Origin: Mycolicibacterium hodleri
GTDB lineage: Bacteria > Actinomycetota > Actinomycetes > Mycobacteriales > Mycobacteriaceae
Reading direction: 5' to 3'
Assembly: GCF_025822245.1 (NCBI RefSeq)
Contig: NZ_JACKTL010000046.1
Location: 1 to 64,000 of the forward strand
Length of the DNA stretch: 64,000 nt
The notes beneath the pieces are model-generated. The model had not been told where the DNA came from. It ran no database searches and saw only the letters and a program-made list of their open reading frames with translations. This document shows, piece after piece, positions 53,238 through 61,939 of the stretch; within the stretch, counting starts at the first letter, position 1, and every line of letters begins with the position of its first letter. A program made the position numbers and the translations under genes.

Positions 53238-54767
53238 CTAGTGTCCGGCGCCCAGGTTCCCGGAGAGTCGGTCGTGCCGGTCGGCGGAGTCGTCGTCGAG
53301 ACCGATGATCTCGACGTGCTTGCCCTTCGCACGGTACTTCGTGGTCACCGCGTCGAGAGCGGCGACGGTGGAGGCGTCCCAGATGTGCGACTCGGACAGG
53401 TCGACGACGACGTTGGCGGGATCGTCGGCGTAGTCGAACTGGTAGACCAGGTCGTTGCTGGAGGCGAAGAACAACTCCCCGGTCACGCGGTAGACCACCG
53501 TGTCGTCGGGTTCGTCTGCGCCGCTGACCTTTTCGACGGTGACGAGGTGCGCGACCCGGCGCGCGAAGAGCACCGTCGCCGTCAGCGCGCCGACGATGAC
53601 GCCGTAGGCGAGGTTGCTGGTGGCGACGGTCACGGCCACGGTGGCGACCATCACCAACGTCTCGCTGCGCGGCATTCTGCGCAGGGTCGACGGGGTGATG
53701 CTGTGCCAATCCAGCGTGCCGACCGACACCATGATCATCACCGCGACCAGCGCCGCCATCGGGATCAGGCCGACGACGTCGCCCAGTCCGACGACCAGAC
53801 CGAGCAGGAACAGTCCTGCGAGGAAGGTCGAGATTCGGGTGCGGGCCCCGGACACCTTGACGTTGATCATGGTCTGGCCGATCATCGCGCAGCCGCCCAT
53901 GCCGCCGAACAGGCCGGTGACGACGTTGGCGACGCCTTGGCCCCAGCTCTCCCGGGTCTTGTTGCTGTGGGTGTCGGTGATGTCGTCGACGAGCTTGGCC
54001 GTCAGCAGCGACTCCAGCAGCCCGACCAGGGCCACCGCCAATGCGTAGGGCGCGACGACCGCCAGCGTCTCCCACGTCCACGGCACGTGCGGGACCACGA
54101 GCGACGGCAGGCTCGTCGGCAGTTCACCCTCGTCGCCCACGTTGGGGATGTGCACCGAGAACACCAGCACCGCCGTGGTGAGCACCACGATCGCGATCAA
54201 CGGCGCGGGGATCACGGTGGTCCACCTCGGCAGCACCACCATGATCAGCAGGCCGACGGCGACGAAGGGGTAGACCAGTGCCGGCACCCCGATGAGATAG
54301 GGCAGCTGCGACAAGAAGATCAGGATGGCCAGGGCGTTGACGAAGCCGACCATCACGCTGCGCGGGACGAACCGCATGAGTCGGGCGACCCCGAGCGCGG
54401 CGAGCACCACCTGCAGGACCCCACCCAACAGGACCGCGACGATGAGGTAGTCGAGCCCGTGCTCGCGGACCAGAGGCGCGATGACCAAGGCGACCGATCC
54501 GGTCGCCGCGGAGATCATGGCCGGCCTTCCACCGGTGACGGCGATGGTCACGGCCATCGTGAAGGACGCGAAGAGTCCGACCCGGGGGTCGACGCCGGCG
54601 ATGATCGAGAACGAGATCGCCTCGGGGATCAGTGCCAGCGCCACCACCAATCCGGCAAGCACCTCGGTCTTGAGTCGACGCGGCGAACGCAACGCCGCCA
54701 TGACCGAGATGTTCCGGTCACCCGCCTCCCCGACGGTCGGGGCGGGCGGGGTCGACTGAGACTTCAC
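53238..54767 (-). CDS. SulP-family anion transporter with STAS domain
   Basis: The 509-residue protein belongs to the SulP/SLC26 anion transporter family. It has about 12 membrane segments (for example VLAGLVVALALIPEAISFSIIAG, the typical second segment, and GGRPAMISAATGSVALV) and a cytoplasmic C-terminal STAS domain of about 110 residues (GELFFASSNDLVY, VVVDLSESHIWDASTVAAL). Sulfate, bicarbonate or dicarboxylate could be the substrate and the sequence does not decide. Mtb has several SulP proteins, of which Rv1707 is the closest recalled. It is the first gene of an operon with merR. A palindrome lies about 45 bases upstream of the start codon. Confidence 0.93.
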   Translation of the reverse strand: MKSQSTPPAPTVGEAGDRNISVMAALRSPRRLKTEVLAGLVVALALIPEAISFSIIAGVDPRVGLFASFTMAVTIAVTGGRPAMISAATGSVALVIAPLVREHGLDYLIVAVLLGGVLQVVLAALGVARLMRFVPRSVMVGFVNALAILIFLSQLPYLIGVPALVYPFVAVGLLIMVVLPRWTTVIPAPLIAIVVLTTAVLVFSVHIPNVGDEGELPTSLPSLVVPHVPWTWETLAVVAPYALAVALVGLLESLLTAKLVDDITDTHSNKTRESWGQGVANVVTGLFGGMGGCAMIGQTMINVKVSGARTRISTFLAGLFLLGLVVGLGDVVGLIPMAALVAVMIMVSVGTLDWHSITPSTLRRMPRSETLVMVATVAVTVATSNLAYGVIVGALTATVLFARRVAHLVTVEKVSGADEPDDTVVYRVTGELFFASSNDLVYQFDYADDPANVVVDLSESHIWDASTVAALDAVTTKYRAKGKHVEIIGLDDDSADRHDRLSGNLGAGH

Positions 54768-54811
54768 GAGGCGATCCGTTCATGTGCGGGGTCAGGGGCG
54801 CCGCAGACTCT

Positions 54812-54832
54812 ACTCTCACCTTACATGAGAGT
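54812..54832. promoter_or_regulatory. MerR-type operator upstream of the SulP gene
   Basis: ACTCTCA-CCTTACA-TGAGAGT is a perfect palindrome with 7-base arms and a 7-base centre, as in MerR-family operators. On the minus strand it carries TAAGGT, a possible -10 element. It is 45 bases before the SulP start. Confidence 0.65.
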
Positions 54833-55111
54833 TGACACTCCCGCACCGCCGCCCTCACCGGCCGGGGACGGCGCCGTGCCGCCGTCCTCCGGCTGCAACT
54901 CGGCCGACCCGTCGTCCTCCGACGCGTCGAGGTGTTCCTCGCGCCGACCCTCGTCGGGCTCCGTCATCTCGTTCCCCTCCCGCGTCGTCCGCTCTCTGAT
55001 GCGCAGATACCCGTGGGCTCGATCTCGAAACCGTCAGCGTCTGACGGGTTTCAAGGCCCCGACGACCGAGCACTCGACGAAAAGCACTGTCCCTATTGAA
55101 GGAAACACCAC
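54833..55111. other. Intergenic region upstream of the small membrane protein
   Basis: About 280 bases between the operator and the next gene on the plus strand. It holds an 11-bp hairpin at 55027-55052 and Ser/Arg-rich translations in several frames that look like noncoding high-GC sequence. No gene is seen. Confidence 0.5.
55027..55052. other. Imperfect hairpin of unknown role
   Basis: GAAACCGTCAG (55027-55037) pairs with CTGACGGGTTTC (55041-55052), one bulged G, loop CGT. It lies 60 bases upstream of the small membrane protein gene. It could be a terminator or a leader structure. Confidence 0.4.
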
Positions 55112-55675
55112 ATGTCATCACGCAATACCGTCGTCCGATCACTCCACGACCTCGGAGCCGCCGCCTGGTTCGGCGGATCACTCATGGGCGCGGTGGGTGT
55201 CAACGGCGCCGCGGCAGCCGTCCGGGACCCGCAGGAGCGGGCGAAGATCGCCGCCGTCGGATGGGCAAAGTGGGCGCCCGTGAGCTTCGCCGCCATGGGA
55301 GCGCACCTGATCGGCGGCGCGGGGATCCTCAGGGCGAACCGGGGCCGTGCCAAGCATCAGGAAGGCGTCACCGCGAACACCGTCACCAAGCTGATCCTCA
55401 CCGGCGCCGCCGTGGGCGCCACCTTCTACAGCGGTGCCCTCGGCGCGAAGACCGCTCAGGGCGACGGGCATTCCGTCGAGGGAGCCACCGAGCCGACGGC
55501 CTCGACCCCGGACGACGTCGCCGCGGCTCAGCGGCAGCTCAAGTATCTGCAGTGGCTGCTGCCGGTCCTCACGGGCGCGATCATCGTCCTCGGCTCCCAG
55601 CAGGGCGAACAGCAACGGTCGACGCAGGTGCTCGCGGGGCTGGGTTCCAAGCTGCTGAGCCGCGCCACCGACTGA
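55112..55675 (+). CDS. Membrane protein of unknown function
   Basis: This 187-residue protein has four likely membrane segments: LHDLGAAAWFGGSLMGAVGV (12-31), WAPVSFAAMGAHLIGGAGIL (54-73), KLILTGAAVGATFYSGALGA (92-111) and LPVLTGAIIVLGSQ (149-162). It has no catalytic motif that I can recognise. The loop at about 113-140 is acidic and the ends are charged. ATG 55112 is preceded by GAAGGAAA. It stands alone on the plus strand between the SulP operon (divergent) and the glycan cluster (convergent), so nothing nearby indicates its job. Confidence 0.75.
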   Translation: MSSRNTVVRSLHDLGAAAWFGGSLMGAVGVNGAAAAVRDPQERAKIAAVGWAKWAPVSFAAMGAHLIGGAGILRANRGRAKHQEGVTANTVTKLILTGAAVGATFYSGALGAKTAQGDGHSVEGATEPTASTPDDVAAAQRQLKYLQWLLPVLTGAIIVLGSQQGEQQRSTQVLAGLGSKLLSRATD

Positions 55676-55687
55676 CCCGGAGGCACC

Positions 55688-57058
55688 TCACCAGGCCAGC
55701 GACGTGTCCGGCGAGCCCTCCCGTAGCCCCAGTTCGGCGGCGGTGAACCGCCTGGTCTCGTAGAGACCGCGCACCGCGCCGGGCTCGGCGGCGGGCTGGG
55801 GCCCGGCGGTCCAGCGCCGGGCCCGGTTCAGCGCCCACGACGAGCGGCCCACGACGGCGACGCCGTCGTCCTCGACGACCACCTCGCCGACGCCCGGCTC
55901 ACCGCACGCCTCGACGAGGCGGCTCACCGCGGTCTGCGGGAGCACCGCGCGGCCGCTCGTCGAGACGACGACGCGGCACCGCGAACCGACGTCGGCCGGC
56001 GTAGTGCCGACGCGGATGCGGGGGTCGTCGTCGCGTATCTCGCCGCGCAGACGCTCGGCCGACGGGCCGTGGAGCCACATCCCCACGTCCAGGTGCAGGA
56101 AGCAGGCCAGGGTCGCCACCAGCGAGCCGGCGGTGTGGTTGGCCGTGTCGACCTCGACGGCCACCTCGGGAATCGCATACCGCAGCCCGTGGCGGCGGGC
56201 GTCGGGGTCGGTGACCAACCTGGCCACCGCGAGGGCTTCGTGGTTCTTGGCCGCGGTCCGCTCCGCGACGTCGCGGCCCGCCCAGTCGGGGCCCGAATGC
56301 CATGCCACGGCCAGGGGCTCGTGATGTAGCACGGCGCCGCCGCACACCGCGCGGTGCGCCAGCTCCCAGTCCTCCCCGCCGTAGCGCGTGAAGGACTCGT
56401 CGAAGCCGCCGACGTCGTCGAAAACCGCACGGCTGCAACACATCACCGAGCTGATGACGTAGCGGTAGGACCGGTGGTCGACGTCCAGCAGCCGCCGCGA
56501 CCGGCCGTACTCGTCACGCAGCCACCGGGGTTCCTCGAACAGGTCGGGACCGGGACCGCCCGCCTGCCACGTGCGCCACCGCTCGGGCGTCCACCCGTCG
56601 AGTGCGGCGTGCCTGCGACGGCCGACCACCAGTGCGTCGGGCAGCACCGACGGCAGCCGGACGATTCGGCGCACGTAGTCGGGGTCGGGGTGGGTGTCGG
56701 CGTCGAGGAAGCACAGGATCGGGGCGGTGCTCGCCCGCGCTCCGAGGTTTCGCGCCGCCGCGGCCCGGAAGCCGTCGCGACCCTGGCTGACCACCGTGAC
56801 GTTCAGCGTCGAGTCCGGACGTGGGGCCTCGGCCGAACCGTCGTCGGCGACGACGACCTCGAGCAGGTGGTGCGGGTAGGTCTGCTGTTCGAGAGCCGCC
56901 AGCGTCAGGGCGAGCTGGTCGTGCTGCTCGTAGAACGGGATGACCACCGCGACGCGGGACGCCAGCCCGGGATGGTCGTCGAGGAGGTCCCACCGGTTGC
57001 CCGGCACGGCAAATCGACCGCCGGACAACGGAATCGCCGATGCGCGCGGGTCAGTCAT
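55688..57058 (-). CDS. Family 2 glycosyltransferase
   Basis: The 456-residue protein has a GT-A fold domain of family 2 in the first 260 residues: VAVVIPFYEQHDQLALTLAA, VVVADDGSA, CFLDADTHPDPDYV (the DxD metal motif as DAD) and a galactosyltransferase-type YGGEDWELAHR segment at about 240-250. A C-terminal region with FLHLDVGMWLHGPSAER follows. It would move a sugar from a nucleotide donor to a growing glycan, donor unknown. The ATG 57058 overlaps the upstream glycosyltransferase by 8 bases, so it is the last gene of a cluster of four surface-glycan genes. Confidence 0.88.
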   Translation of the reverse strand: MTDPRASAIPLSGGRFAVPGNRWDLLDDHPGLASRVAVVIPFYEQHDQLALTLAALEQQTYPHHLLEVVVADDGSAEAPRPDSTLNVTVVSQGRDGFRAAAARNLGARASTAPILCFLDADTHPDPDYVRRIVRLPSVLPDALVVGRRRHAALDGWTPERWRTWQAGGPGPDLFEEPRWLRDEYGRSRRLLDVDHRSYRYVISSVMCCSRAVFDDVGGFDESFTRYGGEDWELAHRAVCGGAVLHHEPLAVAWHSGPDWAGRDVAERTAAKNHEALAVARLVTDPDARRHGLRYAIPEVAVEVDTANHTAGSLVATLACFLHLDVGMWLHGPSAERLRGEIRDDDPRIRVGTTPADVGSRCRVVVSTSGRAVLPQTAVSRLVEACGEPGVGEVVVEDDGVAVVGRSSWALNRARRWTAGPQPAAEPGAVRGLYETRRFTAAELGLREGSPDTSLAW

Positions 57059-58076
57059 GCCATCGGGACAAGGCTCGGGCGTACCGCTGCGCGGTGGCAC
57101 GCGACGACGATCCGCTGGCGACTCCCGGCGTAACCCACGTGGAGTCCGGATGGGTCAGGGCGTATTCGAGCGCCGCCCGCAGTCCGTGCGCGGTGTCGGG
57201 GTACGGCGTCACCGTGCCGGGGTGCCGCTCGGCGTGTTCGACGGTGTACCGGTTGACGGGAACCAGGGGCCGCCGGGCCGCGGCGATCCAGGTGTTGATC
57301 GACCCCGAGGCCGACACGTGCCGGTGATGGGCCACCGGCACCGTCACGCCGTGCAGGACACCGGCGAGCTCGTCGTCTGGCACGTACCCCGTCACGGCGA
57401 ACCGGCGGCCCGCGCGCTCGGCCGTCTCGGCCAGGCTCTGGACGAGGTCGTCGTGCCCCGCCGACGGCTCGCCGACGGCCAGGAACCCCACGGCCGGCGG
57501 CAGGCTCGCCATCCCCGCGAGGACCTCGTCGTGCCCCTTCCCGGGATAGAGGAAGCCGAACACCCCGACGCTGCGGGCACCGGCCGCCGGTCGTCGCGGC
57601 GGAACGTCACCCACGTCCAGCGGAAGCGGGATGACGACGACGTCGGCGGGGGCCGCGATGCGGGACTCGTCGAGCAGCGACCGCTCGTGGTCGCTGTTGG
57701 TGACCAGGCCGTGCGCCGCCGCGCAGACCGTCCGATAGGCGTCGGCCCGCTGCGGGTAGTTGCCGCCGTCGGACGGTTGCGGTACGTCGTGCAGCGTCAC
57801 CGTCACCCGTGACCCCGCGGCCTCGACGTCGCGGACCAGGGCGACAACGCGTTTCGCGGCGTCCGCCGGGCTGGAGCCGAACAACCTGTCGGTGACGTTC
57901 AGGTGAACCCCGTCGCACCGGCGGATCGTGTCGACGGCGTCGTCGAGGTCCCGCCAATGTTCCACTCGGACGACGTTGGTCGAGCCGTCCACGCACCGCA
58001 GCGACGCCGCGAGGTCGAGGGCGAAGGACACGACGCCGTGGCGCGCGGGCCCGACGACGAGGTGCGACGCGGTCAC
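57051..58076 (-). CDS. GT4-like glycosyltransferase
   Basis: The 341-residue protein follows the GT-B family 4 plan. A first Rossmann domain begins VTASHLVVGPARHGVVSFAL with RVTVTLHDVPQP and GLVTNSDHERSLLDES. The second domain has VGVFGFLYPGKGHDEVLAGM, FAVTGYVPDDELAGVL and VAHHRHVSASGSINTWIAA, where the donor phosphates bind. The usual EX7E pattern is partly changed (SASGSINTWIAAARR). GTG 58076 overlaps the stop of the WcbI-like gene (GTGA), and its own stop overlaps the GT2 gene, so they are co-translated. Confidence 0.82.
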   Translation of the reverse strand: MTASHLVVGPARHGVVSFALDLAASLRCVDGSTNVVRVEHWRDLDDAVDTIRRCDGVHLNVTDRLFGSSPADAAKRVVALVRDVEAAGSRVTVTLHDVPQPSDGGNYPQRADAYRTVCAAAHGLVTNSDHERSLLDESRIAAPADVVVIPLPLDVGDVPPRRPAAGARSVGVFGFLYPGKGHDEVLAGMASLPPAVGFLAVGEPSAGHDDLVQSLAETAERAGRRFAVTGYVPDDELAGVLHGVTVPVAHHRHVSASGSINTWIAAARRPLVPVNRYTVEHAERHPGTVTPYPDTAHGLRAALEYALTHPDSTWVTPGVASGSSSRATAQRYARALSRWHD

Positions 58077-59023
58077 GACGCCGACGCCGTTCCCAGACCA
58101 AGCAGGTCCAGAGTCTTGGCGTGGCGCGCGATGGCAAGGTCGACGAAGTCGGGATTGTCGTAGTACCACTGCAATTGGGCTCGATGCACGTCCCCCGGCC
58201 TGAGTTCCGTGCCGTCGAACCACCAGTCGTCCCGAGCGGGGGCGACGATGTTCCGCGCCCTGAGCACCCGGGGATCCAGCGGTGCGATCACCGAGCCCAG
58301 CAGAGTCCGCGCTGGTGTCGGGACCGACCGCGTGACGCCCGCCGCGGAGAGGACCCGTCGCCCCAACTCCGCCAACACCCCGTTGCCGGGATGGTTGATG
58401 GTGTGTGCAGCGCCAACACCGCTGGGCCCCAACACATCCGACACGCCGACGTCGCACTGCAGGCTCTCCCGTCGGGCCAGCTCGGCCTGACTCGCCTCGG
58501 CGACCGCGACGAACGCCGCGTCGTCGACCTCGACGTCCCAGTCGTCGTCGGGTGTCTTTCCGTCCCGCGCGGCGACGACGGTGCGCAGGTCGTGGTACGG
58601 AACCACCGGCGGCACCACGCTCCTGTCGGCGGGGTTGCGCACGATCGCCTGGAACGGATGCAGACCGGCGTAGCGGATCACCGGCCACCGAATGAGCTGC
58701 GCGGTGCGCGGCAGTTCGGCGGCGAGTTCGGTGGTGCCGAGCGGCAAGTCGCGGTAGCCGTCCCTGATCGGTTGGCACAGCAACACCGCGGCGCGCCCGA
58801 GCAGCGCCCGCAGGGGTTCGAGGTCGGATTGCTCCAACTCGTGCACCGGTGGCATCCGGACCGTCGCGTACGGCCGGTCCTCCACCCCGTCGAGAACCAG
58901 CCGGAGTGCTTCGGCCTGACAGTTTCCGACCACCAGCCACAGCGGCCGGGACTCGACGTCGCGGGGTGGGTCGACGCGATAGAAGTCACCGTAGTGCCGC
59001 GTCCTCGGTGACGGTTGGTGCAC
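58073..59023 (-). CDS. WcbI-like polysaccharide biosynthesis protein (putative acetyltransferase)
   Basis: This 316-residue protein begins with the WcbI signature WLVVGNCQAEALRLVL, where GNCQAE is the family's diagnostic motif. It also has AVLLCQPIRDGYRDLPLGT, PVIRYAGLHPFQAIVR and a C-terminal alpha-helical stretch. WcbI of Burkholderia is required for capsule and binds CoA, so it is thought to acetylate a polysaccharide. No signal peptide is seen. GTG 59023 is chosen. It is the first gene of the minus-strand cluster and divergent from another glycosyltransferase. A WcbI protein suggests a modified surface glycan, which is unusual to see in a mycobacterium. Confidence 0.75.
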   Translation of the reverse strand: MHQPSPRTRHYGDFYRVDPPRDVESRPLWLVVGNCQAEALRLVLDGVEDRPYATVRMPPVHELEQSDLEPLRALLGRAAVLLCQPIRDGYRDLPLGTTELAAELPRTAQLIRWPVIRYAGLHPFQAIVRNPADRSVVPPVVPYHDLRTVVAARDGKTPDDDWDVEVDDAAFVAVAEASQAELARRESLQCDVGVSDVLGPSGVGAAHTINHPGNGVLAELGRRVLSAAGVTRSVPTPARTLLGSVIAPLDPRVLRARNIVAPARDDWWFDGTELRPGDVHRAQLQWYYDNPDFVDLAIARHAKTLDLLGLGTASAS

Positions 59024-59077
59024 GACGTCACGGTATCGGTCGGCGTGACTGCGCGCAGACGGGGTAAGACTTGGGTC

Positions 59078-60127
59078 GTGCTGACTGTGGCTTCGGTTCC
59101 CGCTGGCCACCCCTACGTCAGGTCGGTGGTCGACACGTCGCGCGTGACCCTGGTGCCCGACCCGGTGCCGCCGGGGGCCACCCTGCCGGGCCAGTGGTGG
59201 CCACCCCCGCTGTTGGACCCCGAGTATCTCCGCGCTCACGCAGGCACGTTCGACGTGTTGCACGTGCACTTCGGTTTCGAGGCCAGCTCCGTCGACGCCC
59301 TCCGGGAGGTGGTCGAGGTCGTGGGCGACGCCGAGGTCCCGCTGGTGCTGACGGTGCACGACCTGCACAACCCACACTTCGCCGATCCCACGCTGCACCT
59401 GGCCCAGCTGGACGTGCTCGTTCCCGCGGCGGCCGTGGTCGTCACCCTGACCCATGGGGCGGCCGCGGAGATTCGCCGACGATGGGGTCGGGACGCGGTC
59501 GTGCTCCCCCATCCCCACGTCCTGCCGATCGACGCCGTCGGCGGAGCACGACCGCGACGTCACGAACCCGTCATCGCCGTTCACGCAAAGGCGTTGCGCG
59601 CCAACATCCAGCCCTGGCCGATCGTCGACGCACTGGTCGACGGCGGGGTCGGCGGCCTTCGACTCGACCTGGACGAGGAGGCCATGAGATCGGCCGAGGC
59701 CCGGACGCGGGTGGAACGCCATCGACGCGCCGGGGTGGACGTTCGCGTTCATCCGCGCTTCACCGACGACGAACTGACCGCCTATCTCACCGAGGTCGAC
59801 GTCGTCGTGCTGCCCTACCGCTTCGGGACGCATTCGGGCTGGGTCGAGGCCTGCCACGACGCTGGAACGGCCGTCGTGGCCCCCAACTGCGGTTTCTTCA
59901 CCGAGCAGCACCCGGGCCACGAGTACGGCTACGGCCCCGACGGGCTCGACGCCGCGAGCCTGCTCGACGCGGTGGCCGCGGCGGTGAGCGCACACGAGCT
60001 CGAGCGGGGACCCGACCGCACCGACGACCTGGCGCTGCGGAACCGGCGCCGGCGGCAGGCCGACGACGTCAGGAACGCCATGGCGGAACTGTACGAGCGT
60101 TCGCTGGCCGCCTCGCCCGCGAACTGA
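59078..60127 (+). CDS. GT4-like glycosyltransferase (divergent)
   Basis: The 349-residue GT-B protein has VLTVASVPAGHPYVRSVVDT at the start, HVHFGFEASSVDALRE and VLTVHDLHNPHFADP in the acceptor half. The second half has RFTDDELTAYLTEVDVVVLPYRFGTHSGWVEACHDAG, the donor-binding block with the EX7E-type end of family 4. A donor is not evident. GTG 59078 fits the usual beginning of these proteins. GTG 59045 adds 11 mostly basic residues and is possible. It is transcribed divergently from the WcbI-like gene with a 54-base gap, so both probably share a promoter region. Confidence 0.82.
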   Translation: MLTVASVPAGHPYVRSVVDTSRVTLVPDPVPPGATLPGQWWPPPLLDPEYLRAHAGTFDVLHVHFGFEASSVDALREVVEVVGDAEVPLVLTVHDLHNPHFADPTLHLAQLDVLVPAAAVVVTLTHGAAAEIRRRWGRDAVVLPHPHVLPIDAVGGARPRRHEPVIAVHAKALRANIQPWPIVDALVDGGVGGLRLDLDEEAMRSAEARTRVERHRRAGVDVRVHPRFTDDELTAYLTEVDVVVLPYRFGTHSGWVEACHDAGTAVVAPNCGFFTEQHPGHEYGYGPDGLDAASLLDAVAAAVSAHELERGPDRTDDLALRNRRRRQADDVRNAMAELYERSLAASPAN

Positions 60128-60294
60128 CCGTGTCCGTTACCTGAGGCGTCGTTGAGAGGCCACTGGGAACCGCCCCGAGTCGTTTGCGTCTCACCTCGGC
60201 GGATGGCATGGTCAGTCGCAACCCGCAGACGGGTGACCTCCGCGACGGCATTTTGTCTGTCGAAATGCATGCTGATAGGTGGGAGCACCGGCGA

Positions 60295-61068
60295 GTGACG
60301 GAGTACGTCTACGACATGTCGGATCCCGAACGCGACGCACTGACCGAGCACTTCCTGCGCACCAAGAGACTGGGTTGCAGCCGCTTCGCGTGCTTCGCTC
60401 TGGAGGGCACCGACCCGTTCGCCAACATCGCCCGACAGCTCGAGCGCGAAGTCTTCGAGGACTCGTGGGGCAACGACTCCGCCACCATGAAGCAGGAGTA
60501 CGGCCCGTACGACGAGAGCAGCCTGTTCTTCATGGTCGTCGACACCCACGACAAGGTGCCCGCGGCGGCACTGCGGATGATCCGCAACTCCCCGGCGGGA
60601 CTCAAGACGATCGTCGACCTCGACGACTGCGAGAAGTCTCCGATCGCACCGGAGGTGATTCCCGTCGACGAGGTCATGCGGCACCACGGGATCGACGACC
60701 TCGACCGCTGCTGGGACGGCGCGACCGCGGCCATCCCCCGCCGTTACCGCCGCCGGCTTGCCGCCACGCACGTGCACCTGATGCGGATTATGGCGCTGGC
60801 CGCTATGCGGGAGGACATTCAACACTTCGTGGCCGTCCTGGACGCACCCGTCGTCAGGGTCGCACGTGACATCCTGGGGCTTCCGTTGCTGCCGCTCGTC
60901 GGAACGCCCCCGTTCACGCACATGGACGCACCGAACAACCAGGCGGTGTACGCCCACGTGCCGTCGTTGCTGGGATTGGCCGGCCGCCGCAATCGCAAGG
61001 TGGGACAACGGATCAGGGCCAGCTTCGCCGAGCAGACCGCAAGCTCGGAACAGTTCGCCGCGAGGTGA
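60295..61068 (+). CDS. GNAT-fold acyltransferase resembling LuxI/FeeM N-acyl synthases
   Basis: The 257-residue protein shows the pattern of acyl-transferring N-acyl synthases of the LuxI/FeeM kind. After a Glu-rich helix (RQLEREVFEDSW, 47-58) come E68, an acidic YGPYDES loop with Asp73, a hydrophobic strand SLFFMVVDTHDK, then AALRMIR with Arg94 where LuxI proteins have the strand-ending Arg. The C-terminal half is helical and has HVHLMRIMALAAMREDIQHFV and CoA-type folds. I did not find LuxI's complete set of residues, so acyl-homoserine lactone is unlikely. An N-acyl amino acid or similar lipid is possible. GTG 60295 is preceded by GGTGGGAGC. ATG 60265 is an alternative. The ABC exporter genes follow 6 bases later. 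Confidence 0.6.
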   Translation: MTEYVYDMSDPERDALTEHFLRTKRLGCSRFACFALEGTDPFANIARQLEREVFEDSWGNDSATMKQEYGPYDESSLFFMVVDTHDKVPAAALRMIRNSPAGLKTIVDLDDCEKSPIAPEVIPVDEVMRHHGIDDLDRCWDGATAAIPRRYRRRLAATHVHLMRIMALAAMREDIQHFVAVLDAPVVRVARDILGLPLLPLVGTPPFTHMDAPNNQAVYAHVPSLLGLAGRRNRKVGQRIRASFAEQTASSEQFAAR

Positions 61069-61074
61069 CGTGAC

Positions 61075-61935
61075 GTGGCGCTGACTGTCGACCTGACCAA
61101 TGTGGTACGCGAGTACCGCACCGGCGGGCACACCGTCCGCGCCCTCAACCGGGTGACGTTGCGGATCAACGGCGGGGAGTTCACGTCCATCGTCGGCCCG
61201 TCCGGTGCGGGCAAGAGCACGCTGCTGCAACTCCTCGGCGCCCTGGACTCCCCCGACTCCGGCTCGATTCAGTTCAACGGCACCGAAATCGCCACCATGA
61301 CCGACGACCAGCAGTCGACGTTCCGACGTCACCAGGTGGGGTTCGTCTTCCAGTTCTTCAACCTGCTGCCGACCCTGACGGCGTGGGAGAACGTGGCCCT
61401 GCCGATGCTCCTCGACGGAAGGCGGCTGCGGCAGGTGCGCGCCGACGCCGTGGCGCTGCTCGACCGCGTCGGACTGAGCGACCGGATCGACCATCGCCCC
61501 GCCGAGCTGTCCGGCGGCCAGATGCAGCGGGTGGCCGTGGCGCGTGCCTTGATGATGGATCCGCCGCTCATCCTCGCCGACGAACCCACCGGCAACCTCG
61601 ATTCGTCGACCGGCGCCGCGATCATGGAACTTCTGCGCGACGTCTCGCGTACCGACGGCGCCGGGCGCGCGGTCATCATGGTCACCCACGACCTCGCGGC
61701 CGCGGCGCAGACCGATCGGGTCATCACCGTGCAGGACGGCGCGGTGCGGTCCGACGTCATGGGCCGATCCGGTGGCGTTCCCCGGCCCGGACCCGGCGGC
61801 GGGCGGCACTCGGTCGGCATCCGCGACCAGCCGACCGAGATCATCCCCACCGTGCGCAACGGCGAATTCACCTCCCACGTCCTGACGACGGACCCACCAC
61901 GGCAACGCGGCAAGCACTCCGCACGTCGGCGGTAG
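61075..61935 (+). CDS. ABC transporter ATPase, LolD/MacB type
   Basis: The 286-residue ATPase has Walker A GPSGAGKST at 41-49, the Q-loop FVFQFFNLLPTLTAWENV, signature LSGGQMQRVAVARAL, Walker B LILADEPTGNLD and the H-loop VTHDLAAAA. The GNLDSSTG sequence is typical of LolD/FtsE/MacB ATPases that pair with FtsX-type permeases. A tail of about 60 residues after the ABC domain is Pro/Arg/Gly-rich, which is longer than usual. It begins GTG 61075, 6 bases after the acyltransferase gene, and the permease starts 4 bases after its stop, so the three genes form one operon. It probably drives extraction or mechanical signalling rather than simple import. Confidence 0.92.
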   Translation: MALTVDLTNVVREYRTGGHTVRALNRVTLRINGGEFTSIVGPSGAGKSTLLQLLGALDSPDSGSIQFNGTEIATMTDDQQSTFRRHQVGFVFQFFNLLPTLTAWENVALPMLLDGRRLRQVRADAVALLDRVGLSDRIDHRPAELSGGQMQRVAVARALMMDPPLILADEPTGNLDSSTGAAIMELLRDVSRTDGAGRAVIMVTHDLAAAAQTDRVITVQDGAVRSDVMGRSGGVPRPGPGGGRHSVGIRDQPTEIIPTVRNGEFTSHVLTTDPPRQRGKHSARRR

Positions 61936-61939
61936 CCCG

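Noticed and set aside
52843..54081. 412-residue extension of the MerR protein
   Set aside because: The added N-terminal part is the SulP gene in another frame. The winged helix begins at ATG 53223 with GAGG before it.
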